NCBI GenBank assembly: GCA_016932895.1
Contig: JAFGCA010000105.1
Span: 1-10,141 of the forward strand
Reading direction: 5' to 3'
DNA length: 10,141 nucleotides
Origin: Sedimentisphaerales bacterium
GTDB taxonomy: Bacteria > Planctomycetota > Phycisphaerae > Sedimentisphaerales > SG8-4
Shown: positions 6,295-10,141 of the stretch, piece after piece
How positions within the stretch are numbered: the stretch's first letter is position 1
Layout: the number at the start of each line of letters is the position of its first letter
Made by a program: the position numbers and the translations under genes
The notes under the pieces: model-generated
Seen by the model: the letters and a program-made list of their open reading frames with translations, nothing else
Databases searched by the model: none
What the model was told of the DNA's origin: nothing

Positions 6295-7452
6295 CTACCG
6301 GGGACTCGGCCAGCGGTGTTGTTGCAGGTACTCGTCGACTTCCTCGGCGCTATGGAAGCGGCGGTCGTAGTTGACTTCGTAATAGTGCTTGTACTTCTGA
6401 AACATCGCGTCCGTGACGAACCCGTCGATGGCCGTGTTCTTATGGAGACGCGCCGGCGGCCCCAGGTAGACCAAGCCGGAGGCGAGCCTCGACCAGGGGA
6501 CATCCGGTGCGCCCCTGCCCACGGGCAGGAGGATCCCGGCGAACGGGGATGCGTCCATGTCGAAGCCGATCCACTCATGGTCTCTTTGCCTCATGACACG
6601 ATCGAGAAAGGCCGGATCGGCGCTGCTTCGCAGTCTGATCTGAAATACCCGGTCCGCCCATTTCTCTTTGAGCAGGCCTCCCATGGTTTTGTAGGTGCGT
6701 CCAAAGGCGGCCTCGGGCGGGTATTGGTACCGCGTCCAATCGTGGCCGAGCCCCACGAATAGAAGCCCCTTGTGTCCCTTGCGAACGATGTGCTCGGCCG
6801 CGGTTTGCGCCATGGTTCTGTCATATCGAATGTTCTCGTCCAGCACTTCCTGGAACTCCGGCGAATCCACGGGCTTCGTTCTGGCCACGATGTACATGCG
6901 GGCGACATCCAAATCGTGAGGCAGGCCGATGAGATGCATCTTCTCATCGTCGGGCTTTCGCGCGTGGTTCACTTGCCAGACCGCCTTGATGATGTCCCAG
7001 TGCTCCCGGGAGTTCCAGCCGGGGTTGCAGTCCCGGGCAAACTGCAAGACCGCCTCGGCGTCATACTTCGGCGCGCTGACGAGCTTCTCCAGTCGCTCGT
7101 TCTTGCTGTCCGGCGAGAACTCCCATCCAATCCACCGAACGTGCGCTTCGCGATAAAGTCTGGGGATGAGGTCGATGACGAAGTCCTTGTGTTCCTTGAC
7201 GTTGTGCTCCTCGCCCAGGATTACGACCTGGTACGTGTCGAAAAGCCGGACCACGTACTCCGGCGCCGGCCTGGCATTTCGGTCGAGCCATTGAGCCAAA
7301 TAGGGATCATCCTTCTGCGTCACCCGTTCGGCGGCGACCCCTTCACCTGAATGAAGCCAATCGGGAACAGGAATGTCCTTCGGTTTCTCCGCGCCCGGGG
7401 AACCGACCGACAGCAGCAACGAAATGAGAATTGCGTAGATTTGTGCGTTCAT
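6295..7452 (-). CDS. Exported ChaN / erythromycin-esterase-like (Tiki superfamily) protein
   Basis: The 385-residue protein has an N-terminal hydrophobic segment (IYAILISLLLSV, residues 5-16) ending near SPGAE, consistent with a Sec signal peptide. The first conserved motif is VVILGEEHNVKEHKDF, with Gly80, Glu81, Glu82, His83 and His88. It is followed by WIGWEFS (107-113), LIGLPHDLDVARMY (174-187), NIRYDRTMAQ (207-216) and LLFVGLGHDWT (230-240, His237). A GExH motif early, a 'GxE' strand, an R-x-x-x-M helix and a late Gly/His strand are the layout of the erythromycin esterase/ChaN/TraB-Tiki group, which includes esterases, metalloproteases and haem-binding proteins. Activity is not predictable here. 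The start is ATG at 7452 with AAGGGAGAG upstream on the minus strand; a longer frame reaches 7548 but adds a non-signal-like leader. It converges on the enolase-type gene and diverges from the CxxC protein gene. Confidence 0.72.
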   Translation of the reverse strand: MNAQIYAILISLLLSVGSPGAEKPKDIPVPDWLHSGEGVAAERVTQKDDPYLAQWLDRNARPAPEYVVRLFDTYQVVILGEEHNVKEHKDFVIDLIPRLYREAHVRWIGWEFSPDSKNERLEKLVSAPKYDAEAVLQFARDCNPGWNSREHWDIIKAVWQVNHARKPDDEKMHLIGLPHDLDVARMYIVARTKPVDSPEFQEVLDENIRYDRTMAQTAAEHIVRKGHKGLLFVGLGHDWTRYQYPPEAAFGRTYKTMGGLLKEKWADRVFQIRLRSSADPAFLDRVMRQRDHEWIGFDMDASPFAGILLPVGRGAPDVPWSRLASGLVYLGPPARLHKNTAIDGFVTDAMFQKYKHYYEVNYDRRFHSAEEVDEYLQQHRWPSPR

Positions 7453-7785
7453 TCTATCTCTCCCTTCGTAACAGGGTTTCCCCGGTTTATCCCATCCGCA
7501 CACGGGAATCAATGCTGCGATGGTATACGACGGCGTCCTCTTCGTCAATGCCCGGAGATCAACGCCCGCTTGGGGAAAAGGCAGGTTGACGGGCGTGGGA
7601 AATTTGGTGGTAGACGTACAGAAGTCACGGGGTCATAATGGCGTCAGTGATCAGGATCTTCCCGTGCCCGTCATGCAATGGGGTCGGTTGCGCAGGCCGC
7701 TACGTACGGAGAAGGAGTCGTTCATGCTACGGGACGAATGGTTGAAGGGCGATGGAACCGGGGGTGTTCTTGGGAGAAAGTGCGT
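7453..7785. promoter_or_regulatory. Divergent intergenic region with candidate + strand promoter
   Basis: This is 333 bp between two divergent genes, so at least two promoters are expected. On the + strand TAGACG (7611-7616) and CATAAT (7634-7639) are separated by 17 bp and match the -35 and -10 consensus at 4 and 5 of 6 positions. They would give a leader of about 140 nt for the downstream gene. On the minus strand only weak boxes are seen near 7480-7512. The + frame of the downstream gene is open back to 7678, but those 36 residues have no family signal or good ribosome site. No other gene is visible. Confidence 0.35.
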
Positions 7786-8475
7786 ATGAGCGGTTTTTGG
7801 AAGAGGTTGTTCGGGGCCAAAGAAGCGGGATCGAATGGGCCGGGCCGATGTCGAATATGCCAGGCCGACTTGGCGGGCCAGTCGTTTGGCAAAGAAGTAA
7901 AGCAGTATCGGGACCTATGCGATGCCTGTGCTACGAAGGAATACGAATCCGGGCATGTCGTACAAGAAATGACGTTGAAAGACGGGAGCATGGCCAAGGT
8001 CGTCAAGTGCCTCCCCGTCGAGCGTGCCAAGGTTGAGAGCCTGGACATCAGCGATGCCCAGGAGATCGTGCGTTGCGTCACGGAGGAGCTGCAGCGGACG
8101 GGCACCTATCAGCCGTGGAATATGACAATCTCCGGCTACGAGAGGGATTCCCGCGAGCTGCTCGAGATTCCGGACGTGCGGGCCTGGTGCAAGAAGTGCC
8201 TGGACGAGATGCCCCACCTGATGGCCCTGTTGTCTCAGGACACCATCAATTGGTTCGTTTTCTGTGTGGTCGATGTCAAAGTCGTCAGGAAACAGGGCGG
8301 CAAAATGGAAATCGACATGCAACTTCCACAGGAAGATGTCCAGATGTTCGCAGTGAATAACATGTTTACACGGATGTGGTTCACCGAGTGCGGAGTGGAG
8401 AATGCCAAAGGGGCAACGATGGCGCGCCAGGCCCTGCGTCGTCTGCCCTGGTTCAAGGATATGCCGGAGATCTAA
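7786..8475 (+). CDS. Unrecognised CxxC-rich, probably zinc-binding protein
   Basis: I do not recognise this 229-residue protein. It opens MSGFWKRLFGAKEAG, an amphipathic start common in small bacterial proteins of unknown function. A four-cysteine zinc ribbon-like unit follows: CRIC (Cys22, Cys25) and CDAC (Cys45, Cys48). A third pair, WCKKC (Cys135, Cys138), lies in the middle near RDSRELLEIPDVRAW. The C-terminal third is mixed alpha/beta (INWFVFCVVDVKVV strand, basic turn, then a helix ending RRLPWFKDMPEI). There is no signal peptide or membrane helix, so it is probably cytoplasmic. The start is ATG 7786, with GGGAGA 8 nt before it; an in-frame ATG at 7678 lacks such a site. Third-position GC is lower than in the sulfatase and GH43 genes. 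It is 81 bp upstream of the sulfatase gene, and a link between the two is possible but unproven. Confidence 0.75.
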   Translation: MSGFWKRLFGAKEAGSNGPGRCRICQADLAGQSFGKEVKQYRDLCDACATKEYESGHVVQEMTLKDGSMAKVVKCLPVERAKVESLDISDAQEIVRCVTEELQRTGTYQPWNMTISGYERDSRELLEIPDVRAWCKKCLDEMPHLMALLSQDTINWFVFCVVDVKVVRKQGGKMEIDMQLPQEDVQMFAVNNMFTRMWFTECGVENAKGATMARQALRRLPWFKDMPEI

Positions 8476-8514
8476 AGGGACTGCGGCGCCCCGCGCCTTT
8501 GACGTAAGAGAGAA

Positions 8515-8529
8515 CGCAAAGTCTTTGCG
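8515..8529. promoter_or_regulatory. 15-bp palindrome upstream of the sulfatase gene
   Basis: CGCAAAG-T-CTTTGCG is a perfect inverted repeat with 7-bp arms and a 1-bp centre, ending 27 bp before the sulfatase ATG. Its size and symmetry fit an operator for a dimeric regulator. It has no T-run and too small a loop for a normal hairpin terminator. Confidence 0.35.
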
Positions 8530-8556
8530 GCAAGGTTCAGGTGGAAGGAATCAGCC

Positions 8557-10014
8557 ATGATATCGAGACGAAACTTTCTGCGCTGCGCGGGATTGGCGGC
8601 GGCATCCGTCGTGACCGGCAAGACGGTCGCGCGGGCCGCGGCGTCCAAATCGCGCAAGCCCAACTTTTTACTGGTCCTAGCCGATGATTGTACGTACAGC
8701 GACCTGCCCCTCTACGGCGGGCGCAACGCGGCGACGCCGAACATCGACCGGCTGGCCGCCCAGGGCCTGGTCTTCGACCGCGCCTATCTCAGCTCGGCCA
8801 TGTGCCAGCCCTGCCGGGCGGAGCTCTACAGCGGGCTGTATCCCATGGGCAACGGCTGTGCCTGGAACCATTCGGCCAGTCGGCCCGATCTGACCAGCAT
8901 GCCGCACCATCTCGGCGGCCTCGGCTATCGCGTTGGCTTGGCGGGCAAGGTGCACGTCGGGCCGGCCAAGGCCTTTCCTTTCCAGACCGTGGACGGATTC
9001 GACGCTAACTGCGTTCGCAATCCGACCCGGCCGCACGATACGCAGCACATCCGTCGCTTCATGACGGCCGATTCGGACAAGCCCTTCTGTCTCGTCGTGG
9101 CCCTGGTCGAGCCGCACGTGCCCTGGGTGATGGGCGATGCGTCCCGGTATCCGCCCAAGAAGCTGCACCTGCCGCCGAATATCGCTGATACGCCGCGTAC
9201 GCGCGCCGACTACGCCCGCTACCTGGCCGAGATCACCTATATGGACGGGCAGGTCGGCGAGATTCTCAAGGTGTTGGCCGAGACCGGCCGGGCCGATGAC
9301 ACCCTCGTACTCTTCACCTCCGAGCAGGGCGCCCAGTTCCCGGGCTGCAAGTGGACCAACTGGGACACGGGGCTGCACAGCGCGATGATCGCCCGCTGGC
9401 CCGGCAAGATCGCGCCCGGACAGCGCACCGACGCGATGGTTCAGTACGCTGACGTTTTGCCGACGCTGATGGAGGCCGCCGGCGGCGCCGCGGCGGCGCA
9501 CGACTACGACGGGACGAGCTTTCTGCCCGTCCTGCTGGGACGCAAGTTCACGCACCGCCGCTACGTCTATGGCATGCACAACAACATTCCGGAAGGGCCG
9601 GCCTATCCGATCCGCACGGTCAGCGACGGGAAGTACCGTTACATCCGCAACCTCCGGCCGGACGAAATCTATATCGAGAAGCACCTGATGGGATGGACCG
9701 GCAAGGGCGAGCTGAACAACCCGTACTGGTCGACGTGGGTGCGCGAGGCCTGGGCCGACCGCCATACGTACGACCTGGTCAAGCGCTACATGACCCGGCC
9801 GGCCGAGGAGCTGTATCACACCGCGCAGGACCCGTACGAGATGACCAATCTCGCCGACGATCCGGCCGCTGCCGATATCAAGGCCCCCCTCAGCGCCGAG
9901 CTCGACCGCTGGATGAAACAACAGGGCGACCCCGGCGCGCCGCAGGATACGTCCGAAGCGATCCAGGCCGCCCGTCGGGGCAAACATCTCTACGGCGCGC
10001 GCCCGAAGCCGTAA
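8557..10014 (+). CDS. Tat-exported type I (formylglycine) sulfatase
   Basis: The 485-residue protein is a complete sulfatase of the alkaline phosphatase superfamily, hydrolysing sulfate esters or sulfamates of carbohydrates. It begins with a Tat signal (SRRNFLR, hydrophobic AGLAAASVV, cut near ARA at 25-27), so it acts outside the cytoplasm. After the signal comes PNFLLVLADD, with Asp43 and Asp44 as calcium ligands. The motif CQPCRAELYSG follows; Cys83 is the residue an FGE-type enzyme would convert to formylglycine, and Arg87 is conserved. Other site residues are Lys131 and His133 (GKVHVG), His187 (EPHVPW) and Lys265 (GCKWTNWD). The late metal-ligand pair, usually Asp-His or Asp-Asn before Gly, is Glu256-Gln257. 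The C-terminus has the usual LYHTAQDPYEMTNLADDP segment. The start is ATG 8557 with GGAAGGA 7 nt upstream. No maturase gene is in the window. Substrate is unknown; a polysaccharide role fits the nearby GH43 gene. Confidence 0.95.
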   Translation: MISRRNFLRCAGLAAASVVTGKTVARAAASKSRKPNFLLVLADDCTYSDLPLYGGRNAATPNIDRLAAQGLVFDRAYLSSAMCQPCRAELYSGLYPMGNGCAWNHSASRPDLTSMPHHLGGLGYRVGLAGKVHVGPAKAFPFQTVDGFDANCVRNPTRPHDTQHIRRFMTADSDKPFCLVVALVEPHVPWVMGDASRYPPKKLHLPPNIADTPRTRADYARYLAEITYMDGQVGEILKVLAETGRADDTLVLFTSEQGAQFPGCKWTNWDTGLHSAMIARWPGKIAPGQRTDAMVQYADVLPTLMEAAGGAAAAHDYDGTSFLPVLLGRKFTHRRYVYGMHNNIPEGPAYPIRTVSDGKYRYIRNLRPDEIYIEKHLMGWTGKGELNNPYWSTWVREAWADRHTYDLVKRYMTRPAEELYHTAQDPYEMTNLADDPAAADIKAPLSAELDRWMKQQGDPGAPQDTSEAIQAARRGKHLYGARPKP

Positions 10015-10042
10015 CGCCGGCGGGAAGAGACCAGTGCTTCAT

Positions 10043-10062
10043 TACTCGTCAAATGATGAGTA
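10043..10062 (+). other. Hairpin downstream of the sulfatase gene
   Basis: An 8-bp stem (10043-10050 with 10055-10062, one G-T) with an AAAT loop lies 28 bp after the sulfatase stop codon. No T-run follows, so it is at best a weak or factor-assisted terminator or an mRNA-end stabiliser. Confidence 0.35.
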
Positions 10063-10098
10063 TCGTCCAGACGTTCTGTGTGGCAGCGTCAAGCGCAG

Positions 10099-10141
10099 CT
10101 TGGCGATGGCGCCTCTCGAATCCGAACGAACCATCGCCAAG
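10099..10141. repeat. 11-bp perfect inverted repeat at the right edge
   Basis: CTTGGCGATGG (10099-10109) and CCATCGCCAAG (10131-10141) are exact reverse complements separated by 21 bp. The second arm ends at the last base of the window, so the repeat may be longer. A smaller stem, CAAGC 10090-10094 with GCTTG 10098-10102, overlaps the first arm and would compete with it. This could be a terminator, attenuator-like leader, operator or end of a repeat. Confidence 0.5.

Noticed and set aside
7678..7785. N-terminal extension of the CxxC protein by 36 residues
   Set aside because: No good ribosome site precedes the ATG at 7678, whereas the ATG at 7786 has one and begins a typical MSGFWKRLFG start.
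8677..9987. A 436-codon minus-strand open frame opposite the sulfatase gene
   Set aside because: It is a shadow of the sulfatase codons, with biased composition and no recognisable domain.

Overview
The window looks like chromosomal DNA from a GC-rich, free-living Gram-negative-type bacterium, most likely a planctomycete or close PVC relative. This is an inference from gene content, not from a marker gene. It rests on a formylglycine sulfatase with a Tat signal, an exported GH43 glycosidase, a Tat-exported enolase-superfamily enzyme, well-spaced monocistronic housekeeping genes and long leaders. I see no rRNA, tRNA, CRISPR array, integrase or transposase.

Left part (1-1572): the 3' end of an unrecognised gene closes with a GNRA-loop terminator. 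A CspA-type cold shock gene follows, with an AT-rich upstream element, a TTGACA box and a hairpin-rich leader of about 100 nt. It ends in a second strong terminator. Next comes a SlyD-like FKBP prolyl isomerase. All three lie on the + strand but appear to be separate transcription units.

Middle part (1573-6103): a cobalamin-domain radical SAM enzyme with a TTG start and no recognisable substrate. It is followed by a two-gene unit behind a perfect TATAAT box: a Sec-exported GH43 glycosidase, then 29 bp later a Tat/lipobox-bearing enolase-superfamily protein. This pair suggests that a sugar is released from a plant- or algal-type polysaccharide and then chemically modified outside the cytoplasm. 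Such a location is unusual for the enolase superfamily.

Right part (6295-10141): a minus-strand gene for an exported ChaN/erythromycin-esterase-like protein converges on the enolase gene. Across a 333-bp divergent region lies a + strand gene for a CxxC-rich, probably zinc-binding protein that I do not recognise. It is followed by a Tat-exported type I sulfatase whose usual Asp-His/Asn metal-ligand pair reads Glu-Gln. The right edge holds two hairpins, one an 11-bp perfect inverted repeat that ends exactly at the window boundary.

I did not find a clearly new defence or mobile system. The most interesting signals are the exported GH43/enolase pair, the orphan CxxC protein, the orphan radical SAM enzyme and the structured csp leader.
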